Positions 47,798 to 58,832 of a DNA stretch of 64,000 bases are shown piece by piece; within the stretch, counting starts at the first letter, position 1; each line of letters starts with the position of its first letter. Under the pieces are notes generated by a model. It made no database searches. It had not been told where the DNA came from and saw only the letters and a program-made list of their open reading frames with translations. A program made the position numbers and the translations under genes. Source of the stretch: Siphonodentalium dalli (Eukaryota; Mollusca; Scaphopoda; Gadilida; Siphonodentaliidae); assembly GCA_032622095.1 (NCBI GenBank), contig CP136068.1, positions 54,894,025 to 54,958,024 on the forward strand, written 5' to 3'.

Positions 47798-48168
47798 GAC
47801 TGTACACTATTTAGTAAATGATAATACCCCGATAAAACAAAATCTTCGGAGAATCGGACCTTCGGAGAATCGGACCTTCGGAGTTATGGGCCGTCGGAGA
47901 ATCGGGCCTTCGGAGTTATAGGTCTTCGGAGAATCGGCCCTTCGGAGTTATAGGTCTTCGGAGTTATAGGTCTTCGGAGAATCGGCCCTTCGGAGTTATG
48001 GGCTTTCGTAGAATCGGATCTTCGGAGTTATGGGCCGTCGGAGAATCGGGTCTTCGGAGTTATGGGCCGTCGGAGAATCGGGTCTTCGGAGTTGTGGGCC
48101 GTCGGAGAATCGGGTCTTCGGAGTTGTGGGCCTTCGTAGTAATAGGTCTTCGGAAAACCGGTCTGACA

Positions 48169-49199
48169 CCCTTGGTATACAGTGGGACATGGTCGTTTTA
48201 TTTATAGAAACGTGAATTTTTTGGAGAGGAAAAGAAGTCGAACTGCGACCAGGAGGCCGAGTCCGGTAAAAGATGTGGTTGGGAATTATGGTGATATGCA
48301 TGAGAAACCTTCAGTGATAAGCCTTATATAGTTGTCATAATTTGAAGGATTAGTTGTTTTAACGGAATTATGAGTTGGTCATTAATCGTGAAACCAAAAT
48401 ATTTTATATTCCATAATTGCAATCATGGGTATATAATATATGATCTGGAATGCGTTGCAATTTCTGACAGTGCTATTGCTCGTCAGTGCCATACTTCACA
48501 CCGATACGACGTTACGGTCGTTACCTCGGGCTCATATCGCAGTCGATATCAAACTAACCAGGTAATAGACTGTAATAGTCCAATAATTATTATTGGAGAC
48601 TGCCCATCAATCATACTCCTTGTCATACTTGATTATGGCTAGGCCCAGTTTCATAAAAGCAACTGACATAGTTGGGACGTAAGATGGTCTTAAGTTCAAA
48701 CTTCAGTCCTAAAGTTAAGACATAAGTTATGGTCCTCCTTTTGTCGGAAATATAGATGGGATCTGGTTCGTGTATGTTATTATAAATAAATTTAAATGAA
48801 TAACATTTTACGAACACGGAGGGATGTTTCGGAAATTGTGGTCTATAGTTAATAGCCAACTGATAGGCTGTAGCAGGGACGTGGCCTGCAGTGGTTGCGC
48901 GATTGGCGGGGTGTGATGTAGTGTCCATTCCCAATACTAACTGGAAAAAGCCAAGACCTAACTATACAGTTCTCATTGTTGTAACAAAAAGAATAATTTT
49001 CATAGATTTGAACAGCATTTGCGATTCAAATCACAGAATTGTAATGTTTACAGTAATCATGTTATGACAATTGGTCCGAACATTTCCACATCTAGGATAA
49101 TAGTGAATGAGTTATACTCAGTTCTGATTGCGGCTATTTTTATATGCTTTCCATGCTATATTATTATGTTATAATTTGATTGTAAAATACCATTTGTAA
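48169..49199. other. Unassigned sequence
   Basis: Frames at 48370-48642 (plus, 90 codons) and 48623-48934 (minus, 103 codons) are not recognised. No repeat boundary was found. Confidence 0.45.
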
Positions 49200-49645
49200 A
49201 CACACCGATCCCCACCCATCACACCGGGGGTACCACAACGAGGGGGTGAAAATGGGGTAAGGACTATTTTCGAGAACGGTGAGGATTACAACCGATTTGA
49301 CGACATGGGTGGGTGGCCAGCCACAAACACACCCTAGAAACACACCTACCCACAACCATCATCCTCGGTGGGGGGGGGGGGGGGGCGGTACCACCCGAGG
49401 GGGTGAAATGGGGTATGGAAAATATTCGAGAACGGTAAGAATTTCGACCAATTTAACGGCATGATTGGGAGGCCCACCCCAAATACACCCTGGAAATACC
49501 CCGATCCCCACCATCACCCCGGGGGTACCACCGAGGTGGTGAACATGGGGTATGGACCATTTTCGAGAATGGTAAGGATTTCAACCAATTTCACGGTATG
49601 GGTGGGTGGTCCACACCAAATACTCCATAGAAATACTCCATAGTG
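49200..49645 (+). repeat. ~150-bp tandem array, three units
   Basis: Each unit has 'gatccccaccatcacccc', 'gggggtaccac', 'cgagggggtgaaatggggta', 'ttttcgagaacggtaaggat', 'accaatttgacgg' and 'gggtgggtggcc'. Units start near 49205, 49346 and 49501. A G-run of about 17 interrupts the second. Confidence 0.8.
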
Positions 49646-50044
49646 GGGTTTTGTCCCATTATGGGCACACAGAGAGCACTGCGGTTCATTCACTTCTAAT
49701 CTGGCTACCAAATATATGCGAGCCAGGATTCAGCAAATCCGATCCCGATTTTACGACGTAAAACGCCGTCCCTGTGAATTCTTTGGACATTGCGACACCA
49801 ATTTATGAGTGGACGTTCATATGGCCACCGGTCACCTTATGTCATCGACCGATCCAAGAAATCTCGTTCGGAAGAACCCGGATTAGGCCGGATATCATCG
49901 CTATTATTATGATATAGAGAGTAATCAATTGGGTGGCACCCACCCCCCCCCCCCCATTTCGGTGATGGTGGGATGTATCTATGTGTATTTGAGGCGGCCA
50001 CCCACCCTCGCCGTCAAATCACCGATCCGAGAAAACCCGTTCAA

Positions 50045-51500
50045 AAAGGACCTATTATTCCGATTCCCCACGAATACTAAATTCGAGAAAATCCCCAATG
50101 TGACAAAAATGCATCCCATATTTATAGAACCCATCTATATAGTCACACGGTGCGATCACAAATGTCACCGATACTTCCGCACATATGTTCACAAATACGA
50201 TATGGCCAAATAACCTCACGATTAGCGCTAATATGTGAGTTATTATTTCAATTCCCCACCAAAACTTAACCCGAGGTAGCTACCATATATTGGAGTCAAT
50301 CTTACGCGATATTGGGGAATTTGTCGGGTTCCGTTTCAATGGGAAATCGATTGGTGTGCCCTCTATTGTGGACAATTATTAAGTCAAATGGACGCTATTG
50401 TATTGCGCAGCCTTGCTTTTGCAGTTATTGATAATTTTAAGTGGGGTTTTGTCCCATTGTGGGCGCACAGAGAGCAGTACAGTTCAATCATTTCTAAACT
50501 GGCTACCATATATAGGAGCCAAACTTACGCGATATTGGGGAATTTGTCGGGTTTCGTTTCAATAGGGAATCGAATGGTGTGCCCTCTATTGTGGACAATT
50601 GTTAAATTAAATTGACGCTATTGTATTGTGCAGCATTGCTTTTGCAGTTATTGAAAGGACCTATTATTCCGATTCCCCACGAATACTAATCCGAGAAAAT
50701 CCCCAATGTGACAAAAAATGCATCCCATATTTATAGAACCCATCTATAGTCACACGGGCGATCACAAATGTCACCGATACTTCTGCACATATGTTCACAA
50801 ATACGATATGGCCAAATAACCTCACGACTAGCGCTAATATGTGAGTTATTATTTCAATTCCCCACCAAAACTAAACCCGAGGTAGCTACCATATATAGGA
50901 GTCAATCTTACGCGATATTGGGGAATTTGTCGGGTTTCGTTTCAATGGGGAATCGATTGGTGTGCCCTCTATTGTGGACAATTATTAAGATAAATGGACG
51001 CTATCGTATTGTGCAGTCTTGCTTTTGCAGTTATTGATAATTTTAAGTGGGGTTTTGTCCCATTATGGGCGCACAGAGAGCACAACAGTTCATTCATGTC
51101 TAAACTGGCTACCATATATAGGAGTCAATCTTACGTGATATTGGGGAATTTGTCGGGTTTCGTTTCAATGGGGAATCGAATGGTGTGCCCTCTATTGTGG
51201 ACAATTGTTAAGTTAAATTGACGCTATTGTATTGTGCAGCCTTGCTGTTGCAGTTATTGAAAGGACCTATTATTCCTATTTTCCACGAATACTAATCCGA
51301 GAAAATCCCCAATGTGACAAAAAATGCATCCCATATTTATAGAACCCATATATAATCACACGGGGTGATCACAAATGTCACCGATACTTCCGCACATATG
51401 TTCACAAATACGATATGGCCAAATAACCTCAGGATTTTAGCGCTAATATGTGAGTTATTATTTCAATTCCCCACCAAAACTAAATCGAAAAAAACCGGGA
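50045..51500 (+). repeat. 606-bp composite satellite, 2.4 units
   Basis: 'aaggacctattattccgatt' marks unit starts near 50046, 50654 and 51260 (period ~606). Each unit has an A part ('cccatatttatagaacccat', 'gtcaccgatacttc') and two B sub-units ('gctaccatatataggagtca' to 'tgcagttattg') about 225 bp apart. A single diverged B piece lies upstream near 49642-49720. A 75-codon ATG frame recurs in both units (50388-50615, 50994-51221), but its differences fall as readily on first and second codon positions as on third, so I do not call it a gene. Confidence 0.85.
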
Positions 51501-51609
51501 AGGCGCCGTTTGCCGGCAAATCGGTGTCTCATCCCCGAAAGAGCTATCGAAACTCTTTCGACGCTTTGACCTGAATTTATAGGATCCGTTGGAGATCCTC
51601 TATATCTAT

Positions 51610-51692
51610 CTAAGTATGCATATCTATAAACATCCGGTTACGGTATATATAAGTATGCATATCTATAAACATCCGGTTACGGTATATATATA
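51610..51692 (+). repeat. ~40-bp tandem duplication
   Basis: 'aagtatgcatatctataaac' + 'atccggttacggtatatat' occurs twice in direct tandem. Confidence 0.9.
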
Positions 51693-52257
51693 GGTAAGCG
51701 TAATTTTGTTGCGAGGCTTGAGATGACCTTGGCCCTAACTATTTACGGACGCGGTACGTGGCTGATCTCAAACAGTCCTTTAAGACATATTATGCTCTTA
51801 TTTCACATCAAACTGATATTTTACGACTCAGCCATTACACCTATTTGAAGAATTAACTACCGGTATAATTGTCAAAACATTCAATAATATCGTAAAGCAC
51901 GATGACTGAACTACGTAAAAAATGTAAACAATCAGTCCTTGGTTGTCCCGAACTAATCACCGATAAGCAAACGAGAATGATTTCGCCAGCGAGAGTCACT
52001 TTAATTTGCTTGCTATTGTTTGCTGGCAATTTTGATACACAATTTATCGAAATACCTGCGATGAGCCGTGAGCCGAATCACTTTATGTGTATTCGCAAGC
52101 CGAGCGAATAGGGTAACAGTTCGGTACAAAAATGTCAATAATATTGAACAATAATATATTCATGTTACTATCTTCTAATAACATTTTATTTTTTTAACTG
52201 TTTTGACATCGGCCTCGAGTGGGCGTATCTGTCAATAAATTTATCTTATCTTATCTT
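51693..52257 (+). repeat. Unassigned, ending in a non-LTR-like (TTATC)n tail
   Basis: 'tcaataaatttatcttatct' + 'tatctt' at 52233-52257 looks like the microsatellite 3' end of a non-LTR element or SINE. A 69-codon ATG frame (51902-52111) lies upstream, with one hydrophobic stretch (VTLICLLLFAG). No known LINE domain is visible, so this is a weak inference. Confidence 0.3.
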
Positions 52258-52692
52258 CTGCCTGCAGTTTGTCCGTTATATACTGCTAAGTCTTTAAATA
52301 TTCCACACTCTAAGAAAAAAGCTCCAAATTTGGTTCCCAGGAGATCCAAATACCAACATAAAACCAAACAGTTTGGTTCCACACTGCATTGGTTATCTGG
52401 TACCAAATCCTTAGTTTGGCTCTTCAAAGAACCAACCGAACTCAACGTTTGTGTGGGAATCAAGCGGGATTCATTTGAAATACCAATTTACACATGCATG
52501 CATACACCAGCTGTTTCGAGTCATACGAATGGACTCTGATCATTGTACTGCTGGCGGTGGTAACTATATTGCTCATATCACATATATGGTAAAAGTATGG
52601 AACAATAACTTTATCAATATAATTCGATATTTCCTTCAGGCATCAGAACGTATTAGTAAGATGGCTGGTTTAGGACATGGGAATTTATTTTT

Positions 52693-52758
52693 ATTTCGTG
52701 GCCACGAAATAACTAATTCGTGGCCACGAAATAACTAATTCGTGGCCACGAAATAACT
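52693..52758. repeat. Three TTCGTGGCCACGAA palindromes, 22-bp period
   Basis: Perfect 14-bp palindromes at 52695-52708, 52717-52730 and 52739-52752, separated by 'ataactaa'. The same 14-mer in three copies at the same 22-bp period occurs at 61402-61459 with a different spacer (taagttat). The array ends 40 bp before the duplicated segment copy 2. Confidence 0.9.
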
Positions 52759-52798
52759 ATTTTACCCCCATTCAGTTAGATACACTTCATATAACGGC

Positions 52799-55700
52799 TT
52801 ATTTCGGCCAATTTGGCCGGTTACTTCATGTGAGTTTTTCATCTGACGTGTGTGTCGGAATAATGATATGGAGGATTTATGTAAATGTTAGCCCAAACTA
52901 CATTTCCAAGTAACGATGGTTTTGTTGTTTATTTTGAGGAATAATACCGCGTCAGATGAATTCAGCCCAAATATGTTAACAGTTGTCGTGTAAAACATTC
53001 GGCAGTAAGTTAGCGTTATTTAGTATTTGTGGATGTCCTTTAACATGGGGAAAATAGACTACTGCGCTTGAACGAGCATGTGAATTGTCGTTTTTAATGT
53101 ATAGCAACTTTATAATCAATAACAGAGGCATTCTCTGTCAAATAAGGTCGCTCTATTTACGATACCAATTGGGGAACTTTGTAAATTAAATTACGCGTAA
53201 ACTTAACCTGCTGCAAATAGAAAAGGTGTCGGAATCGGCGTACTCGCCCCAGGGCTAACTCGCTCCAATGGCGCGTGCCAACTCGGAATAAAAGGCCAAC
53301 TCGGAATAAAAGATGCATACGGGGTGTTATATGGCGTTTGGTCCGTTGTTTCTCAATGAATATTATTGAAATTTGGTGTATATGTCCGGGCTGGGACATG
53401 GAATACAACAACGTTTGAATTGTTTTTAAATTTACAAATTTGTTGATTTTGTTCATTTTGTTTTCGTTCTGAAACACACTATAAAGTGTATATAATATAA
53501 TAACGAACACGAGACATACATAATTTATAAACTGTTAACAAAAGATATCAAATTCAATATATGACAAAGATGACTCAGTGGAGTTTATAAAGTGAACATA
53601 AAAACATTGAGGTAAGAATCTTTTTAAGGAATGCAACTTTATTTAATGATAATAAACACATAAAATAAAAACATGAGACATACATGATTTATAAACTGTT
53701 AACAAAAGATATCAAACTCAATACATGACAAAGATGACTCAGTGAAGTTTATAAAGTGAACATAAAAATATTAAGGTAAAAATCTTTTTAAGCATTACTA
53801 AACCGTTTAGCACAGTCCACTTCACTCATCCGATCATCACTAAACTTCATATTTATCTTGATATTCATCTATCAGATGAGAGCTATCAAATATTTTTTTA
53901 ATTTTATAGGAAAAAATGGTCGCCAGCGGCCATATGGCATTTACGTTATATGTTATCGCGTCATGTCGATATCTAGTATTACTTAGAAATTTCACCTTTC
54001 CAGATTCATAATTGCTCCATTGACTGTAACAGATGGAATTATTCCCCTCTTCGGATAGAGTGTCACTGAAACTTTATTTTGTCAGACTGTCTGTATAGTC
54101 ACTGATTATATATGGCAATAATCTGTAATAAGATGTAGCACTATTTTATTTTATATTTACATGCAGTGCTGTTTTTATACAACAATTCTAATCCCCCCTA
54201 GATCATCATGTGATCGACCATACATCGCGCGAGGACCTGGTTGAATTAAGGGTTTTTTTTTGGAAAACTTCTGTCCTCAAGCTAGACTATACTTATGACA
54301 TTTAATGGCATTTTTTCTAACGTGGAGGGTTAGATATGCTTGAGACACCACCACTCTTCAATTCACACCAAGTTATCAGCTGTCATATTCGGATATTAGA
54401 ACCCATAGCCATGATATATGGTTTATTTTGTGTATACTAGTAATATTGTTATTTTCAGTACCTTTATATACCAATACTGTGTATAACAATGCATATAAAT
54501 TAATCCATGTATACATGTATATTGATTCAACGGATTCAGTGGTTTTGTCCATCAGTCTATCAAATTTGCGGGGAAAACATGGCCACAACCAGTACACCCT
54601 GTTAAATTTCGAATTTGAATCAATTGGCGCACCCTGCAGCCAGCTTTTATTGGAGAACTTTTTCTCATGTGGATAGTTTGGGTCACCGCTAGATGTGAGC
54701 CATGTTTTGTTCCCAAGCTGTCCTTGTGAAGACATCACTGCCAGCGGTGATCTTGAATTTTACTATTTTTATGGCTAAATAATTTGGTTGATCCTACAGA
54801 CGACACCCCTTGTCCGATCGTCACCAGATTCCACAATGATCTTCTGGATAACCAGGGTGAGAGTAATCTAATTTTCCCGAATTTCGTTAAAAAACATTAC
54901 CACAGGCAGCAATTTGGTATCTTACTGTTTGATCCTCTTTTGCGTGACTGAATTGTTTAGCAACTGTACAGTCATATCCCTCATCTGATAGTCACCACAC
55001 TTTATATTGATCTTCGGGCTGACAACTAGATGGGAGCTATCGAATGCTTTGAATTTTTGGAAAACATTGTCGCCAGCAGTCATCTTATATTTTGGTTTTT
55101 ATATACATGTATATCTCTTCATTCGGATAGCCAGTATTACGTAGGTACTTCAACTTTCCGCATTCCTGTCATCATTTGAAATATAAAAATTTACCTGATA
55201 CCATGCACCCTTCAAAATTTGTTTCGTCGTATCTATTTTAATGACCCGTATGGTAATATTGATACAGATATATTTGTCAAACATTTCTTTGTACAATATA
55301 CAGGTATTTAGTTTGTAACTAAATCTAGAAATATATAATAGTAGCTGGTGGACCCTACTTCGTCCGGGATGTTCCCCTCTGATTTTCGGAGAATTGCGCG
55401 ATTTAACCTTGAATTGACCATTTTAAAGGTGAACGTCATGTCGGGTCACGATTTGATCCGTCCAAAACACTCCCCGGACAAAAGTCACGACAAAAGTACC
55501 CCCGGTGACCCGTCGAAATCCGCCCGGCTTTACCCGATTTGACCTTGAATTGACAATTTTGAATGTCAAGATCAGGTCAGGGTCATAATTTGACCCACCC
55601 GAAACACTCCTGGGACAAAAGTAACAGTAGGTATTATATTTCGTTGAAATACTTCCGTTTTACCAGATTTGACCTTGAATTGATCTTTTTGAATGTCAAA

Positions 55701-56086
55701 GTCAGGTCGGGATCAAGATTTGACCCGTCCAAATAGTCCAGAAACATGCCTACATCAGCACGTTCGAGAACATGGTCCCACGTGAAATTGGACCCGTCCA
55801 TATTGCTCCCGGGATCGAAGTAGTCCTACACACAAATTTTTAGTCGGATCGGTCAAGGTCCAGAAACATGCCTATGAGCGAGGTCAAGTTGACACGTTAA
55901 ATACCAAATCCGAGTCGGATCAGTCGAGCAGTGTTAGAGTCTATAACACATACACACATGCATTCATGCATACACACATAGGCCCTACATACAGACAGGT
56001 GTTCCAAAATGTATAATCGATAGCTACAACAATTCTATGGTAGATAGTTCACGGCCGACCTGATGCATGCATCTTAGTTTTCTTGT
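52799..56086 (+). repeat. 3.3-kb duplicated segment, copy 2 (partner 37452-40986)
   Basis: Same order of parts as copy 1, same strand, about 15 kb downstream. Relative to copy 1 it lacks about 245 bp (copy 1 positions ~40393-40636) in the RTE-like tail, and has small insertions such as a GGCCCT near 55981. The equivalents of the two conserved frames are 53157-53510 (minus, 117 codons, middle read in a different frame) and 54428-54676 (plus, shortened by a TAG). Flanks outside the stated ends do not match. Confidence 0.85.
55345..55735 (+). repeat. RTE-like 3'-tail within duplicated segment, copy 2
   Basis: Three ~125-bp 'gatttgacccgtcc' units as in copy 1, but cut off at 'gtccaaatagtccagaaaca', where the final unit and the CAGA tail are deleted. 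Confidence 0.6.
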
Positions 56087-56190
56087 AGTATCTGGTATAG
56101 GCTATATCGAATAGACGGTTACTTGTCATACACAAGAACCCGTTTCCGACACACAGTTCAAGGGTATGGAATCCTATTAGGGCCACTTGC

Positions 56191-56335
56191 TAATGGCGCT
56201 TTCGGCGCGCGCCGAAAGCGACAAAAAGTGCGCCATTAGTAACGCGCCGAAATCGACAAAAAGTGCGCCGTAATGGCGCACATTGTGTCGCTTTCGGCGC
56301 GTTATTAATGACGCACTTTTTGTCGCTTTCCAGTA
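56191..56335. repeat. GC-rich nested palindrome
   Basis: A 24-bp perfect palindrome (CGCTTTCGGCGC plus complement) lies at 56197-56220. It is followed by 'acaaaaagtgcgcc' units at about 56222 and 56257, then an inverted arm 'ggcgcacattgtgtcgct', 'ttcggcgcgttattaatg' and 'gcactttttgtcgc' to 56330. The words CGCTTTCGGCGC, GACAAAAAGTGCGCC and TAATGGCGC are reused in both orientations. It is strikingly CpG-rich against AT-rich surroundings. Confidence 0.85.
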
Positions 56336-56650
56336 CTTATTTACTTGAAATTGGCCCAAAAAAAGGGAATTAGGGGTCCGAGGTACCTGTTGTTGCGGTG
56401 AGCAATATGTTTTGAGTACCAACTGACTCGGTGTTAAAGTTTCCCAAAATTGGAATGTTTTCTTGAATTTAGGACACGTCGGACAGTATAACCCTGGAAT
56501 ATAGCATGCAATACAACGGTCTATGAAATGTGATATAACTGATGGGTTTTCGCCGATTTTGCCCATATGACCGTCTTTTTAAAACATTTATTAGTTCCAG
56601 GATTATAATTTATGAAAGTTAGTGTTATTTTTCCATTTTTTTTCTTTCAG

Positions 56651-56979
56651 AAATGAGATGGACGATCATGTCCAGAGACCGGCTGACTCTTTTTTAACAC
56701 CTTGGAGTGGCAGTCGAGCACTCCATCAAATACTATCAAAATGAAGAACTAGAGTACGTAAAGTTGGCATTAGATCACACAACAGGACACAAAGGATACC
56801 AGCGTATAACACATCCTGTGTTATTACCATCTGCAATTTCACAAAGTAATACTGAAATATTTGTGTCCGTGGATGACAGGATAACGCTGCGCGAATACCA
56901 TCCAGCTACATTTAAGAAAAGAAAAATATCCGTATCTAATGACCATAGCCATACCACCGCCAATACCGAAGACGACTGA
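56651..56979 (+). CDS. Unrecognised frames after a splice-acceptor-like sequence
   Basis: A strong pyrimidine tract 'ccattttttttctttcag' ends at 56650, a textbook-like 3' splice site. Two frames follow. One opens at the junction (EMDDHVQRPADSF...) and stops after about 30 residues. The other (56698-56979) is read on for 90 or more codons with polar composition (KYYQNEELEYVKLALDH..., FKKRKISVSNDH). Neither resembles a family I know, and a frameshift would be needed to join them. It could be a host exon, a dead exon or chance. Confidence 0.2.
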
Positions 56980-57018
56980 CCAAATTGATCAACAATAATA
57001 GCGATAACAAACAAGGCA

Positions 57019-57052
57019 CCACCACCACCACCAACAACAACAACACCAGAGC
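57019..57052 (+). repeat. (ACC)n(AAC)n microsatellite
   Basis: 'caccaccaccaccacc' followed by 'aacaacaacaac'. Confidence 0.95.
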
Positions 57053-57968
57053 CTCAGGAATCCAGAAATTCTCAGCTCGAATCCAGCATGTGTTATCAGA
57101 TCAACCAATCGAGTTGGAGCTTCTAAATGTACCACAAACTTTCAATCTTTGAGTTAATTTTCAACGTTACACCCATATGGTTGGCCATTTCAATTAATTG
57201 ACATTTCAGTCCAAAAAATATCTGATACAAATCGACCAATGTACAATTTCCAACTAAAGCGGTGGTATGTAGTCATGACATTTCCAACTATTTGCCATTT
57301 TAGCAAACTTTGGCGGAGTAGACACTCAAGTCCTTTAACCAATGTTTCATGGTAACAGTTATCAATGAATATTTTATCCATAATGATAACCAACTTCTCC
57401 CTGTTAACGCTCCATACATGAACGTGTCGACATGGGCTGCTTTGGTAATTTTTTTCAACAATCGGAAATTTTAATCATGACACAACGTTAGTTGGAAATG
57501 TTACACAAAGTATATAATAGGTTGAAATTGTTTCCATTGTTTAATTTTCCAAACAGTAATCAAGGGGGGTATGTTGTGTTCAGAAGAACGAAAGCATATT
57601 AATTTTATAATTTTGGTCTGAAATGGCCATCAGTTGAACATTGTGCCCAACAATTGATGAGTTTTAAATGCCAGTTGGAAAGTTCCAACCAAGGTTGATG
57701 CAATGGTATGTCAACTCTATGGATTTGGTCTGGTTGTTTGTGGATGGGTGCAGTTGGAAATTTCAAAGTGGAAACTCCCCCAACGGGGACCCAGTAGCCA
57801 CGTCCCCTGACCCGTAAGTGTGTTAGTAGTATGCGACCAATACCCAACCCCGAACAACACACAGCATAAATCAATTACCCGGTACCCGAGCGATCATTCT
57901 CATTCTTATTGGTCCAGTAATACAGTCCACAAGAACGTCAATATATACATGGTATGCTTAATTTATAA
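57053..57968. other. Unassigned, with recurring 'agttggaaa' words
   Basis: 'tttccaact' (57249, 57284) faces 'agttggaaa' (57491, 57672, 57751), and 'ggttggccatttca' near 57180 faces 'tgaaatggcca' near 57620. This suggests an old, poorly preserved inverted repeat. No gene recognised. Confidence 0.35.
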
Positions 57969-58832
57969 TTTTCTAGAAAGGATTTAAACTCGTATCATCA
58001 AGCTAAAAAACATCTCGAGGACTGCTATGTCGATATCAAAAACTGGATGTTGGAAAACAAACTCAAACTTAACGACGACAAGTCAGAATTTCTCGTTATT
58101 GGGTCAAAATATTCACTGAGTGCCCTTTCGCAATTTGTCAACAACAACGACGAGTGCCGTTTCGATATACACCTGGGCCAAAGTGTGATAACATCATGCA
58201 TATATCTACGCAATCTTGGAGCCCATTTTGACTCAACGATGTCCATGGACAAAATGGTTTCGAACTTGATCCGAGTTTGTTATTATCACCTTCGCTGCCT
58301 CCGACGCATTCGAGGATACTTAAGTGATGATGTCATGAAGCTTGCAGTTATCTCACTTGTATTGTCTCGGATCGATAGTTTAAACACTGTTTTGACGAAC
58401 ATCACGCAAGAGAATATTCGGCGTATTGATCTTGTGATAAATAACTGCGCTCGATTGATAAAAAATGTCGCCAAATTCGACCATATCACACAGACGCTAA
58501 TACAGGAGCACATTATGACATTCGAATTCAGACTTAAGTTCAAATGTGTGGTGACTATATGCAAATCATTGAGAAAGACAACGCCTGAGTACATATCTGA
58601 TATGTTTGTCCTAAAATCCGGCAGAGTTACGCGTTCAACGACAAGCGGTTTAGACATTAGGACAATAGCGAAACCCAACGTGAATTACGGTACAAAATGT
58701 TTTCAGGAATTGGCTACGCGGGTATGGAACGGTCTGCCACAAACTGTTCGACGATGTTCTACATTGAAGGATTTCAAAACCGATCTCAAAACTCTACTTT
58801 TTAGACAATGTTTCCCGCAAGTTAATCGTTAA
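57969..58832 (+). pseudogene. 5'-truncated CR1/L2-like LINE: C-terminus of ORF2
   Basis: A single open frame from 57969 (after TAA 57966-57968) to 58832. It covers the part of a non-LTR polyprotein downstream of the polymerase catalytic site: NKLKLNDDKSEFLVIGS, then LGAHFDSTMS, then a Tyr/Leu/Arg-rich helix region, FDHITQTL, and the terminal WNGLPQTVRR...FKTDLKTLLF signature. These are hallmarks of CR1/L2/Jockey-superfamily ORF2 C-termini. The endonuclease and the palm motifs, including the YADD-type box, are missing, as expected for a 5'-truncated target-primed insertion. The 288 codons have no internal stop or frameshift, so the copy is young. The junction with host DNA must be near 57970. 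Confidence 0.85.

Larger units (their letters stand above)
46890..48168. mobile_element. 1.27-kb foldback with 16-bp TCCGAA minisatellite arms
   Basis: Left arm (46897-47135): tandem 16-bp units of two kinds, 'gattctccgaaggtcc' and 'ataactccgaaggccc'. Right arm (47848-48150): the same two kinds inverted ('ttcggagaatcgg', 'ttcggagttatggg'). Inside the arrays, 'aaatagtgtacagtcc' (47155) faces 'ggactgtacactattt' (47797). Inside those, CAGTGGCGG...CCGCCACTG segments lie at 47169-47453 and 47606-47797 in mirrored arrangement, and pairing continues to a centre near 47530. The outer ends also pair ('gtttttccgaaa' with 'ttcggaaaac'). The arms are clearly diverged, so this is old rather than a sequencing artefact. 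No protein is supported; frames in the arrays exist because the repeat lacks stops. Confidence 0.85.

Noticed and set aside
46748-48301. Frames up to 101 codons on both strands over the TCCGAA arrays
   Set aside because: 16-bp units without stop codons stay open in many frames, and there is no start context or domain.
50388-51221. Recurring 75-codon ATG frame in the 606-bp satellite
   Set aside because: Differences between the two copies change the amino acid at least as often as not, so there is no sign of selection for a protein.
52693-52758. CRISPR-like array of palindromes
   Set aside because: Spacers are identical 8-mers and no adaptation genes exist. It is treated as a dyad satellite.
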